Origin: Arthrobacter sp. NIO-1057
GTDB taxonomy: Bacteria; Actinomycetota; Actinomycetes; Actinomycetales; Micrococcaceae
Length of the DNA: 64,000 bases
Assembly: GCF_900094805.1 (NCBI RefSeq)
Contig: NZ_FMAT01000001.1
Location: forward strand, 372,001 to 436,000
Direction: 5' to 3'
Under the pieces are notes generated by a model. It made no database searches. It had not been told where the DNA came from and was given only the letters and a program-made list of their open reading frames with translations. The position numbers and the translations under genes were made by a program. Shown here piece by piece: positions 42,686 through 50,769 of this stretch (the stretch's first letter is position 1; each line of letters begins with the position of its first letter).

Positions 42686-45334
42686 TTAGCGGCTGGTGCG
42701 GCTGAATGCCTGGGCGTTCAAGGAACGCTCTAGTTCAGCCCGCTCTTCAAGCAGGATTCGCTTCAGCGCGCTGGGCGCCTGTGCATTCTCCTCAAGCCAT
42801 GCAGACGCTGCGGCCAAAGCGTGATTCTGTTCAATGGCTCCGTCCAAGTCCTGGTGGCCCGGGTAGAGACCCTCGATCACTCGGGTGGAGAACTCCATGC
42901 TCATGGTTTCGAATACCGGGAGGATTGCTGCCCAAAATCGCTCTTCAAATGGCGCCAACAAAGCTGCCGAGCCCATTGCGAAGCCCAAGGCCGTGGCCGA
43001 AAGCGCATCGTTTGAGAGCTCGCCCTTGTCGTCGCGCGCCATCAAGACGGTGTCGAAGGCATTTTCCTTGACCTCCGGAACCGGGCGAGCGGCCAATGCG
43101 GTTCGAACGGCATTCAGCGCGATGCTCGTCGGATTCTTTTGCGCGGCCTCGTGCATTTTCGCTTCGGCTGCTTCGTCGAGCTTTCCGGCGGCAGCCAGCG
43201 CAATATACGAATTCCACAGCAACTGCTCATCGACCGTGGTTTGGTATTTATTGGGCTGTTCACCGAGGAAGGCATCGATGACATCGCCAGCCACGCCGGC
43301 GCGGGCCAACCTGGTCAACGTGCGAGCCGTGGTGGTCTGCTGATCGCTGCCCGGCTCGAAGGTGGTGAGCCAGCCGGTGAGGACCTCGGCGGCACGAGAG
43401 CGCAGCTCGGCGCGCAACTCCGGGGCAACATACTTGGAAATCGATGTCACCAGCTGGTCGGTGAGAACCCCGAAAACGCCGGCATCTGCCACCGTATGCG
43501 CATGGGCCAATACGGCCTCCACGTAGTTTTGGGCGTCCAAGCTCGCGGATCGGACCGCGTCCCACAGCGAAGCCCAGCAGGTGGCGCGCGGCAAGGAGTC
43601 GGATAGCCCTGACAAATTCTCCAACAGGGTTGCCCGCGATGCCGCATCGAATTCAATCAAGGCGTAGGTTTCATCGCCGTCATTGGGCAAAATCAGGTCA
43701 GGGACTTTCCGGCCGACGAGGAAATCAAGGGCTACCGAGGAGCCCACAAGTTCTACCGGCACGGAGTCCGTGCGCACGAGTTGTCCGCCACGCAGTTCAT
43801 AGGCGCCCACGCTCAGAACGTGAGGGCGAACGATCGGCTGGCCGGTTACCGGATCCGTGCCGAATTGATCCAGCTGCGCCTGGGTGATGACCCCCTGCTC
43901 ATCGGTGCTGTAGTTGACCTTCAGCTTTGGAACTCCGCTGGTTTTCAACCAGGAATCAGCCCACTGGCGCATATCCCGGCCGCTGGCGGTTTCCAGTGCC
44001 TGCAGGAAATCCTCCAGTGAAGTATTGGAGTAGGCGTGCTTGCGGAAATACGAGCGGGCCGCGTTGCGGAAGGCGTCTGCGCCGACAAAGGCGGCGAGCT
44101 GCTTGAGCACGCTGGCGCCCTTTGCGTAGGTGATGCCGTCGAAGTTCTGGTCGGCAGCCAGCAGGTCGGGAATGTCGGCCACGATCGGGTGGGTGGTCGG
44201 CATCTGGTCCGCGACGTAGGCCCAGGCCTTGCGGCGGGCTGCGAAGGTGGTCCAGGCGGTGGTGAAGTCGGTGGCCTCGTCATTGGCCAGGGTGCCGATG
44301 TAGTCGGCGAAGGATTCCTTCAGCCACAGGTCGTCCCACCACTTCATGGTGACCAGGTCGCCAAACCACATATGCGCCATCTCGTGCATGATGGTGTTGC
44401 CGCGCTGCTCGTACTGGCCTTCGGTGGCATGGGAAGTGAATACGTAGCGTTCGGTGAAGGTCACCAGGCCAGGGTTCTCCATGGCGCCGAGGTTGTATTC
44501 GGGCACGAATGCCGAGTCGTACTTGCCCCAAGGGTAGGGGTAGTCGAAGAGTTCGTGGAAGTAGCTCAGGCCACGGCTGGTGAGATCGAGGATCTCCTGG
44601 CCGTCGAAGTGCTCAGCCAGGGAAGCGCGGCAGGTGGCGGCCAATTCGATGACCAGCTCTTCGCCGTCGGCCAGCTTCTGCACGTGCTCGCCGCGCACCA
44701 CGTGGTACGGGCCGGCCAGCACCGCGGTGATGTAGGAGGAGATCTTAGGTGTGGGGGAGCAGGCGACGGTCTTGGTGCCGTCCTCGTTCACGACCTCATC
44801 GACGATCGGCTGATTGCTGGCCAGGTGCCAATCGGCCGGACCGGTGAGCGTGAAGCGGTAGCTGGTCTTCAGATCCGGCTGCTCGAAGCAGGCGAAGACG
44901 CGGCGCGCCTCGGAAGGCTCGAACTGGGTGTAGAGGTAGGTTTCGCCGTCCTGCGGGTCCACGAAGCGGTGCAGGCCCTCGCCAGAGCGCGAGTAGATGG
45001 CCCGGCCGGTGATCTTGACGGTGTTCGGCGCATCGGTGCGCAGGTTATCGAGGTAGATGCGCGCATCAAGCACGGCGGAATCCACATCGATCGCGGTGCC
45101 GTTGACCAGCACCTCGGCCACCGATTCGTGGATGAAGTCGACGAAGGTCGCCGGTTCCCTGGAGCTGAAGTTCAGCGTGGTGATCGAGGTGAAGCTGGTG
45201 GCGTTGCGGTCGGCGGCATTGGCCAGGTCGAGCTGGACTTCGGCGAAGTGCCATTCGATATTCCGTGCGCGCCAGGCCGCTTCGTCGCGCCTGAGGTTTT
45301 CATTGGGTGCATAGCGTTGAAGTGTGTCCACCAT
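42686..45334 (-). CDS. pepN: Aminopeptidase N (M1 family)
   Basis: 882 residues, a cytoplasmic zinc metallopeptidase that removes N-terminal residues from peptides. Visible: the exopeptidase motif GAMENPGLVTF, the zinc site HEMAHMWFGDLVTMKWWDDLWLKES (HExxH-x18-E), and the downstream TYAKGASVLKQLAAFVG. The long C-terminal ERAP1-like helical region completes the usual length. The start (GTG/TTG-type at 45334, reading VDTLQRYAPNENL) fits the actinobacterial family. The opposite strand shows a long open frame (44036-45355), an artefact of GC-rich codon use. Confidence 0.95.
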   Translation of the reverse strand: MVDTLQRYAPNENLRRDEAAWRARNIEWHFAEVQLDLANAADRNATSFTSITTLNFSSREPATFVDFIHESVAEVLVNGTAIDVDSAVLDARIYLDNLRTDAPNTVKITGRAIYSRSGEGLHRFVDPQDGETYLYTQFEPSEARRVFACFEQPDLKTSYRFTLTGPADWHLASNQPIVDEVVNEDGTKTVACSPTPKISSYITAVLAGPYHVVRGEHVQKLADGEELVIELAATCRASLAEHFDGQEILDLTSRGLSYFHELFDYPYPWGKYDSAFVPEYNLGAMENPGLVTFTERYVFTSHATEGQYEQRGNTIMHEMAHMWFGDLVTMKWWDDLWLKESFADYIGTLANDEATDFTTAWTTFAARRKAWAYVADQMPTTHPIVADIPDLLAADQNFDGITYAKGASVLKQLAAFVGADAFRNAARSYFRKHAYSNTSLEDFLQALETASGRDMRQWADSWLKTSGVPKLKVNYSTDEQGVITQAQLDQFGTDPVTGQPIVRPHVLSVGAYELRGGQLVRTDSVPVELVGSSVALDFLVGRKVPDLILPNDGDETYALIEFDAASRATLLENLSGLSDSLPRATCWASLWDAVRSASLDAQNYVEAVLAHAHTVADAGVFGVLTDQLVTSISKYVAPELRAELRSRAAEVLTGWLTTFEPGSDQQTTTARTLTRLARAGVAGDVIDAFLGEQPNKYQTTVDEQLLWNSYIALAAAGKLDEAAEAKMHEAAQKNPTSIALNAVRTALAARPVPEVKENAFDTVLMARDDKGELSNDALSATALGFAMGSAALLAPFEERFWAAILPVFETMSMEFSTRVIEGLYPGHQDLDGAIEQNHALAAASAWLEENAQAPSALKRILLEERAELERSLNAQAFSRTSR

Positions 45335-45379
45335 CCCAGCTTAGCTGTGAAATGAATGTTTGAGACCTTGAAGCGATAA

Positions 45380-45727
45380 TTAATTCGCTCTCCCGTCCTG
45401 CTCAACTTGGCGGTTGGCCAGCAGCGCGCGGATCCCGTGGAAGTGCTCCGAAATCAGTTCGCGGGCTTTCTCGATGTCGCGATCGCGCACGGCGTTGAGG
45501 ATATCGCGATGATCCTGCGCGGTCTTCACCGGCTGCGTGATGGCCAGATCGGTGTCGATGGCGTCGTAGATGGTCCGGTGGACTTCCCAGAAGACCCCGA
45601 GAAGATTGGTCAGCAGCTGGTTGCCCAGCGGTTCGAAGAGGATGCGGTGGAAAGCCTTGTCCTGCTCGACGAAGGTCTCATCACGTGAGGCATGGTCTTC
45701 CATTTCGCCAACGACTTTTTCCAGGCA
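45380..45727 (-). pseudogene. 5'-truncated FadR/FCD-type GntR regulator
   Basis: Residues from CLEKVVGEMEDHASRDETFV through EQDKAFHRILFEPLGNQLL to AQDHRDILNAVRDRDIEKAR and EHFHGIRA form most of an FCD ligand-binding domain. The N-terminal winged-helix DNA-binding domain is absent. Homology stops at about 45725, exactly where the oppositely oriented nanE fragment begins; the frame continues to 45811 only as the antisense of nanE. Such regulators often control sialic-acid or sugar-acid genes. Not expected to bind DNA. Confidence 0.78.
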
Positions 45728-46135
45728 GGGGCGCATATTGTCGCTTTGGACGGCACCCGGCGACAACGACCCGATCAAAAGAGCCTGGCCGAAACGATCA
45801 GCGCCGTTCACGAACGCAGCAGCGCGCTGGTCATGGCTGACTGCGGCTCACTGGATGATGCCCTAGCTGCGGCCGAGGCGGGAGCCGATTTGATCGGGAC
45901 CACCCTGGCCGGGTATACGGGCGAGCGGAAGAAGACCGAGGGGCCTGACCTGGAACTGATCGAGCAGATCGCCACGGCCAACCTGGGCCTTCCGCTGATT
46001 GCTGAAGGCAGGATCCACACCCCGGCGCAAGCCCGTGCCGCGATGGATGCCGGATCCTTTGCCGTAGTGGTGGGGACCGCGATCACCCACCCGGCGAGCA
46101 TCACCGGGTGGTTCGATGCGGCCTTGCGAGGTTAG
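45720..46135 (+). pseudogene. nanE: 5'-truncated N-acylmannosamine-6-phosphate 2-epimerase (nanE)
   Basis: The C-terminal 135 or so residues of a NanE-type TIM barrel: QAGAHIVALDGTRRQRP, VMADCGSLDDALAAAEAGAD, IGTTLAGYT, LPLIAEGRIHTPAQARAAMD and FAVVVGTAITHP. Full-length NanE is about 230 residues; the first half with its catalytic region is missing. The intact enzyme would convert ManNAc-6-P to GlcNAc-6-P in sialic-acid catabolism. ATG 45692 lies upstream within the neighbouring regulator's remnant, so a short fusion product could be made but should be inactive. Confidence 0.78.
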
Positions 46136-46210
46136 CGTTTTTCCTTGGCCGGGCAAACTGACCTAGGGTTAAGGCTGAATCCAGCAAATCCTTAGCATCG
46201 GAGAAAGCCA

Positions 46211-46774
46211 ATGGACACCTTCATCAAGGGCCCTTCCAAGCGTGACGTCGCCGGCATGAAAGCCGCCTTTGGCGCTATTGAAGCTTCCGAAGTCATTTCG
46301 GTGTTGTACAAGACCGAACGCTTCGGAAATTTCCTCGTGACCGGCGCTGCCCACACCACGGTCCTGGATGATGTGATGGTTGGCGGACTGAACGCGGCGG
46401 CGGCCAAGAAGAAGGCCAAGGCCGGCGACGGATCCGAGGTAATGCAACGGCAACCGGACAAGGACGTGCGAGCATTCCCGGCTCAATTCGAGGGCGAATT
46501 CTCGCCTGAGGATGTCGAAGTCTCCCAGCTGGGCCACGGCGATCTGGTGGTCGCCTCCTTCAGCCAGGAACCCTACGGCGACTTTGTGATCACCGGGGTG
46601 GTGACCGAAGCCGAAAACGACCGCTCCTACCTGATGGTGGGCCCGTGGATCCTGCAGACCGCCCAGGGCAATGCTCCGCGCCTGCTCAATGTCCAGGTCG
46701 TTGCCGGCAACGGGACCCACATTGCGCCGGTGCCAACCCGCCGCGGCCTGGTGGAAGTCGACGGCCTGGCCTAG
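46211..46774 (+). CDS. Hypothetical protein
   Basis: 187 residues, soluble. It contains two similar-looking beta-rich stretches (ERFGNFLVTGAAHTTV near residue 38 and EPYGDFVITGVVTEAE near residue 118), suggesting an internal duplication. A lysine/alanine-rich linker lies between them. I do not recognise the family. ATG 46211 follows GGAGAAAG. The stop overlaps the end of the MocR gene on the other strand by four bases. Confidence 0.65.
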   Translation: MDTFIKGPSKRDVAGMKAAFGAIEASEVISVLYKTERFGNFLVTGAAHTTVLDDVMVGGLNAAAAKKKAKAGDGSEVMQRQPDKDVRAFPAQFEGEFSPEDVEVSQLGHGDLVVASFSQEPYGDFVITGVVTEAENDRSYLMVGPWILQTAQGNAPRLLNVQVVAGNGTHIAPVPTRRGLVEVDGLA

Positions 46775-48183
46775 AGGCTGATGGCCTGCAAGGCCTCAGC
46801 CAAGATCCGTCCTGCCTCGTCGAAAGCGCCCGGATTCGGTCCGGAGTAGTTCAGCCGCAGGTATTGACCGGATTCCTCGGCAGGGAACCAGCTGGCACCC
46901 GGCGCAATCGCCAGGCGGCGCGCCTCGCACTCCCGTTCTAAACGGCGAAGATCAGTCCCATCGGGAAGCTGAACCCACAGGTTCAAACCCCCCGGTGGGA
47001 TTTGTTGCAGATGGGCTTCGGGGACATGGCGCGCCAGGGCATCAATAAGCAGATCACGGCGGTTTTCCAGCTGTTGGCGCAGCGATCGCAGGTGGGTTCG
47101 CCAGCCGGGCTGGCTGACTACATCCAAGGCCACTGCCTGTAGCGGGCCGCTGACATACATCGATTGCGCCTGGTTGTCCGCCAAGATCCGCTCGCGCGCC
47201 GGCCCGCGGACAATGAGCCCGGCCACTCTCACCGCAGGGGAGACGCTTTTGGTCAGCGACCGCAGGTAGATCACGTGCCCGCTATCCTCTCGCGCCGCGA
47301 GCGCAGATGAATCGGCGTTGATCCCGAAGTCCTTGGCCCAGTCATCTTCAATAAGGAATGCGCCGCGTTTCTTGACGATTTCAAGCACCCGCTCGGAGAC
47401 TTCCGGACTCCACTGAACCCCAGTGGGATTGGCGAAGTTCGGATGGGCATAAAACGCCCTGGCTCCGGTGCGTTCAAAGGCACGATCAAGTTCTTGGGTA
47501 TCAGGACCGTGGGGTCCTGCCGGAATGGGAATCAGGCTTACGCCGACCTGCGCCGCGGCGAGAATGGCTCCCCAGTAGGTCGGCGATTCGATGAGCATCG
47601 GGTGCCCTTCGCCGACCAGCGCTCTGAAGATTGATCCAAGTCCGCTTTGGCTGCCCGGCAGGACAATGACGTCCCTTGCGGTTGGCGCGCTGAGGCCCGG
47701 AAGCGTTTGTTCTGCGAGCTCCTGGGCAAACCATGACTGGAGTTCTGGCAGTCCTGCCGCTTCTGTCCTTTGGAGCACGGATTCGCTACGTGCTACCCGG
47801 CTGAAAGCGGCCTTGACCAATCTTTCGGGCAGCAGTTCGCGATCCGGATATCCCGAATGGAGCGTGATGAAGTCGTTGGGCAGCGTGCGTTGGCTGGCGT
47901 GTACCTGCGGGAGCTTTTGCCGGGGGATTCCCAACGCGGCAGTTTGCCATCCGTAGTCGTACGGTCTGGCGATCGGCGCGGCTCGGACAAAAGTTCCGAT
48001 GCCGGGGCGTGACTCGATCAGACCTTGGGCGATCAGTGTCCGCAGGGCTTTTTGCACGGTCACCGGACTGAGCGAATGTTGCGCAACCAGTTGTCGAGTC
48101 GATGGCAGCTGGGTCCCCGCAGGAGCCTGCGTGATCCAGTCCCGCAGTATCAAAACCAGGTTTTCACTGCTACTGTTAATCAT
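46771..48183 (-). CDS. MocR-family PLP-dependent transcriptional regulator
   Basis: 470 residues: an N-terminal GntR winged helix (GTQLPSTRQLVAQHSLSPVTVQKALRTLIAQGLIESRPGIGTFV), then a fold-type I aminotransferase domain with HPNFANPTGVQWS, the lysine region YLRSLTKSVSPAVRVAGLIV, and the C-terminal RLNYSGPNPG. MocR proteins use PLP to regulate vitamin B6, GABA or amino-acid genes, usually a divergent neighbour. Here the divergent neighbour is an EamA exporter whose start codon overlaps this one (CATG at 48181-48184), a typical regulator-target pair. Confidence 0.9.
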   Translation of the reverse strand: MINSSSENLVLILRDWITQAPAGTQLPSTRQLVAQHSLSPVTVQKALRTLIAQGLIESRPGIGTFVRAAPIARPYDYGWQTAALGIPRQKLPQVHASQRTLPNDFITLHSGYPDRELLPERLVKAAFSRVARSESVLQRTEAAGLPELQSWFAQELAEQTLPGLSAPTARDVIVLPGSQSGLGSIFRALVGEGHPMLIESPTYWGAILAAAQVGVSLIPIPAGPHGPDTQELDRAFERTGARAFYAHPNFANPTGVQWSPEVSERVLEIVKKRGAFLIEDDWAKDFGINADSSALAAREDSGHVIYLRSLTKSVSPAVRVAGLIVRGPARERILADNQAQSMYVSGPLQAVALDVVSQPGWRTHLRSLRQQLENRRDLLIDALARHVPEAHLQQIPPGGLNLWVQLPDGTDLRRLERECEARRLAIAPGASWFPAEESGQYLRLNYSGPNPGAFDEAGRILAEALQAISL

Positions 48184-49147
48184 GAAGCATCATAGTACCG
48201 CTACTCTCACTACGCGCCAACCGCTACTGAATACTCCAGCCGGGTTGCTCTGGGGTTCGCTCGGGGTTCTCGCCTTTTCGTTCACGGTTCCCATGACCCG
48301 CATTGCCGTGGCGAATGAGGGCATGGATCCGATATTCGTCGGCGCCGGACGGGCGGTCATCGCCGCCATCCTTGCCGCGATCGCACTTTGGACTACGAAA
48401 CAAGAACGCCCGAATACCTCTCAATGGCTGCGCCTGTCGGTGGTTGCTTTCGGAGTGGTGCTTGGCTTCCCGCTGCTGACTTCGTTTGCCATGGCCAGTG
48501 TGCCAGCGAACCATGGAGCCGTGGTCATCGCCATCCTTCCGGCAGCTACAGCGGTGGCCGCGGTAATTCGCACGAAGGAACGTACCAAGGCATCTTTCTG
48601 GTGCGCAGCAGCGATCGGGGCGCTAGCAGCCATAGTCTTCGCAGTGATCAGTGGCGGGGGACTGGCAGGACTCCAACCCGCGGATCTTCTGCTCTTGGCT
48701 GCGGTGGTGGTGTGCGGCATCGGTTATGCCGAAGGCGGACTGCTCGCCCGTGAACTAGGTGCATGGCAGACGATTTCCTGGGCCTTGGTCCTTGCCTCAC
48801 CACTGATGCTGGTCCTGAGTTTGATCAGTCTCCATCACCAAGCTCCTTCCAGCGGTCCAGCTGGATGGGGTGCCTTCGCCTATTTGGGTTTCGTCAGCAT
48901 GTACTTGGGTTTTGTCGCCTGGTACCGCGGATTGGCCATCGGACCGATGTCGCGGGTCAGCCAGGTGCAACTGGTGCAGCCGGTGCTGACTATCCTTTGG
49001 GCCGCTTTGCTGCTGGGCGAAAACATCGGCTGGAGCACAATAGCTGGAGGCGCTGTGGTCATCTGTTGCGCTCTGCTCGCTATCCGTTCAAGGGCAACGA
49101 GTGCCACCGTAGATGCGTCCGAGACCATGCCTGCTTCATCAAAATAG
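48182..49147 (+). CDS. EamA/DMT family transporter
   Basis: About 321 residues with ten hydrophobic segments in two EamA halves (residues 20-150 and 165-300). Signatures: LLWGSLGVLAFSFTVPMTRIA, ADLLLLAAVVVCGIGYAEGG, and the closing PVLTILWAALLLGENIGWSTIAGGAVVI. Probably exports an amino acid or a related metabolite controlled by the divergent MocR protein. ATG 48182 is the only start that gives a normal N-terminus; longer in-frame starts lie inside the MocR gene. Confidence 0.85.
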   Translation: MKHHSTATLTTRQPLLNTPAGLLWGSLGVLAFSFTVPMTRIAVANEGMDPIFVGAGRAVIAAILAAIALWTTKQERPNTSQWLRLSVVAFGVVLGFPLLTSFAMASVPANHGAVVIAILPAATAVAAVIRTKERTKASFWCAAAIGALAAIVFAVISGGGLAGLQPADLLLLAAVVVCGIGYAEGGLLARELGAWQTISWALVLASPLMLVLSLISLHHQAPSSGPAGWGAFAYLGFVSMYLGFVAWYRGLAIGPMSRVSQVQLVQPVLTILWAALLLGENIGWSTIAGGAVVICCALLAIRSRATSATVDASETMPASSK

Positions 49148-49194
49148 ACACGTGCATCTGCCACGATAAGAACATCCGAACTTGAGAGGCGCCC

Positions 49195-50109
49195 GTGAAC
49201 ACTTTTACCGGCTTGAGCGCATTTCCGCTCACTCCTTTGCATGATGACGAAGTGGATGAGCCTTCGTTCATCGCCATGGTCCAGCGGCTTTGCGCCGCTG
49301 GAGTCGATTCGATCACTGCTCTTGGTTCAACTGGCTCCTATATGTATCTGAGCCGAGATGAACGAGCACGAGTTGCAGAACTCGCGGTAGAACATTCAAC
49401 CAATGTTCCAGTGATCATAGGCGTAGGTGCAATGCGTACCTCGCAAGTGCTGGCGAATATCGACGATGCCAAGGCTGCAGGAGCCGAAGGCGTCTTGCTT
49501 GCTCCTGTGGGCTATCAGAGGATGAGTGATTCAGAAGTTCTCGACTTGTATCGGGCTGCTACTGACCACAGCGACTTGCCGGTGATCGTCTATGACAATC
49601 CGGGGACTACGCACTTTGCTTTCACCAATGATCTATATGCGCGAATTGCCGCGCTGCCGGGAATCGCGTCAATCAAGGTTCCAGGAGTGCCCGATGAACC
49701 CGAGAAAGCCAAGGACCATATTGCGGCGATTCGCAGCGTCTTGCCCGCGCACGTCACCATTGGTGTTTCCGGTGATGCCTTCGGCGCCGCGGGACTGATT
49801 GCCGGATGCGATGCCTGGTATACCGCGGTCGGCGGGATACTTCCACAACCCATGATGGGGATTACCCGTGCAGCTCAATCGGGTGATCACCACAGAGCTC
49901 TGGCGGCATCCCGTGATCTTCAGCCGTTGTGGTCGCTATTCACCGAATTCGGCGGAAGCCTGAGGGTCAGCGCGGCGATTGCAGAGCACTTCGGCTTGGC
50001 GCAATTCGACTGCTTGCCCAAGCCTATTAGAGGCTTGGATGATGCCCAACGCCAGAAGCTGATCAAGGTTCTGCTGGATCTGGGATTGGATGAGACGGTC
50101 CCCGGTTAG
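49195..50109 (+). CDS. Dihydrodipicolinate synthase/N-acetylneuraminate lyase family protein
   Basis: 304 residues, class I aldolase fold. Visible: GVDSITALGSTGSYMYLSRDER (pyruvate-binding GSTG), VIIGVGAMRTSQ, LPVIVYDNPGTTHF with the catalytic Tyr, and IASIKVPG with the Schiff-base Lys. The tyrosine-adjacent and GSTGS patterns show a member of the DapA/NanA superfamily outside the housekeeping dapA, so the substrate is unknown. GTG 49195 follows GAGAGG. Same direction as the EamA gene, 47 bases downstream. Confidence 0.85.
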   Translation: MNTFTGLSAFPLTPLHDDEVDEPSFIAMVQRLCAAGVDSITALGSTGSYMYLSRDERARVAELAVEHSTNVPVIIGVGAMRTSQVLANIDDAKAAGAEGVLLAPVGYQRMSDSEVLDLYRAATDHSDLPVIVYDNPGTTHFAFTNDLYARIAALPGIASIKVPGVPDEPEKAKDHIAAIRSVLPAHVTIGVSGDAFGAAGLIAGCDAWYTAVGGILPQPMMGITRAAQSGDHHRALAASRDLQPLWSLFTEFGGSLRVSAAIAEHFGLAQFDCLPKPIRGLDDAQRQKLIKVLLDLGLDETVPG

Positions 50110-50264
50110 GGATACGAACCGATCGTTGAGGCTCTGTTGTCCCATCACAGTTTTTCCGTGCCCGGCAACTATTACTGGAGCGTCGCCTATAGCGGGAACG
50201 CAGACTCGCTCGTAGCATGAGAACGGATGAATGAGACAACGATCCGAGGCGCAAGGAGTTGGGC

Positions 50265-50705
50265 ATGGGACGGATCAAGAGGTTTGATCACATCGGTGTT
50301 ACCGTGGCGAATCTCGACGAAGCCACCAGATTCTTCGTCGCATTGGGCCTTCACGTCGATGGGCAAGCCGATGGCCTTGAAGGCGAATTCCTGGAAACCG
50401 TTTGCGGCATCCCGGACTCCCGCACGAACATCGTGATGTTGAAAGCCCCGGATAGCGATGTGGGAATCGAGCTTTCCAGTTTTGAAAGGCCTGTGCATGG
50501 TCCCGGGCAGCCCGAGGCCATGGCCAACGAACTGGGATTGCGATCCCTGGCCTTCGAAGTGGACGACCTGAGGGCTGCGGTGGCCGAACTGGAAAGCCAA
50601 GGTTATGGACTGATCGGCGGGATTGGCGAATACGAAGAGGTCTGGGCCATGGCTTATATCCGTGGCCCTGAAGGGCTCATCGTCGCACTGGCGCAGCGCA
50701 GGTGA
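50265..50705 (+). CDS. VOC superfamily (glyoxalase-like) protein
   Basis: About 146 residues with two beta-alpha-beta-beta-beta halves: FDHIGVTVANLDEATRFFVALG at the start and SLAFEVDDLRAAVAELESQGY in the second half, ending YIRGPEGLIVALAQR. Metal-ligand candidates are His at the start of the first half and Glu in the last strand. VOC proteins include glyoxalase I, dioxygenases and resistance proteins; the substrate cannot be named. ATG 50265 follows AAGGAG. Confidence 0.85.
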   Translation: MGRIKRFDHIGVTVANLDEATRFFVALGLHVDGQADGLEGEFLETVCGIPDSRTNIVMLKAPDSDVGIELSSFERPVHGPGQPEAMANELGLRSLAFEVDDLRAAVAELESQGYGLIGGIGEYEEVWAMAYIRGPEGLIVALAQRR

Positions 50706-50718
50706 TAAGTCGTTAAAG

Positions 50719-50767
50719 AATATTGGCGTCCGATGCCTTTCAAGGGACATCGGACGCCAATATTTTT
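50719..50767. terminator. Bidirectional terminator between VOC and acyl-CoA oxidase genes
   Basis: Perfect 17-base inverted repeat AATATTGGCGTCCGATG with its complement, A/T-rich at both ends, so it can serve both convergent genes. Confidence 0.9.
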
Positions 50768-50769
50768 GG

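Noticed and set aside
44036-45355. 439-codon open frame on the plus strand
   Set aside because: Antisense of pepN, with G/V-rich composition and no family signature, while pepN has clear catalytic motifs.
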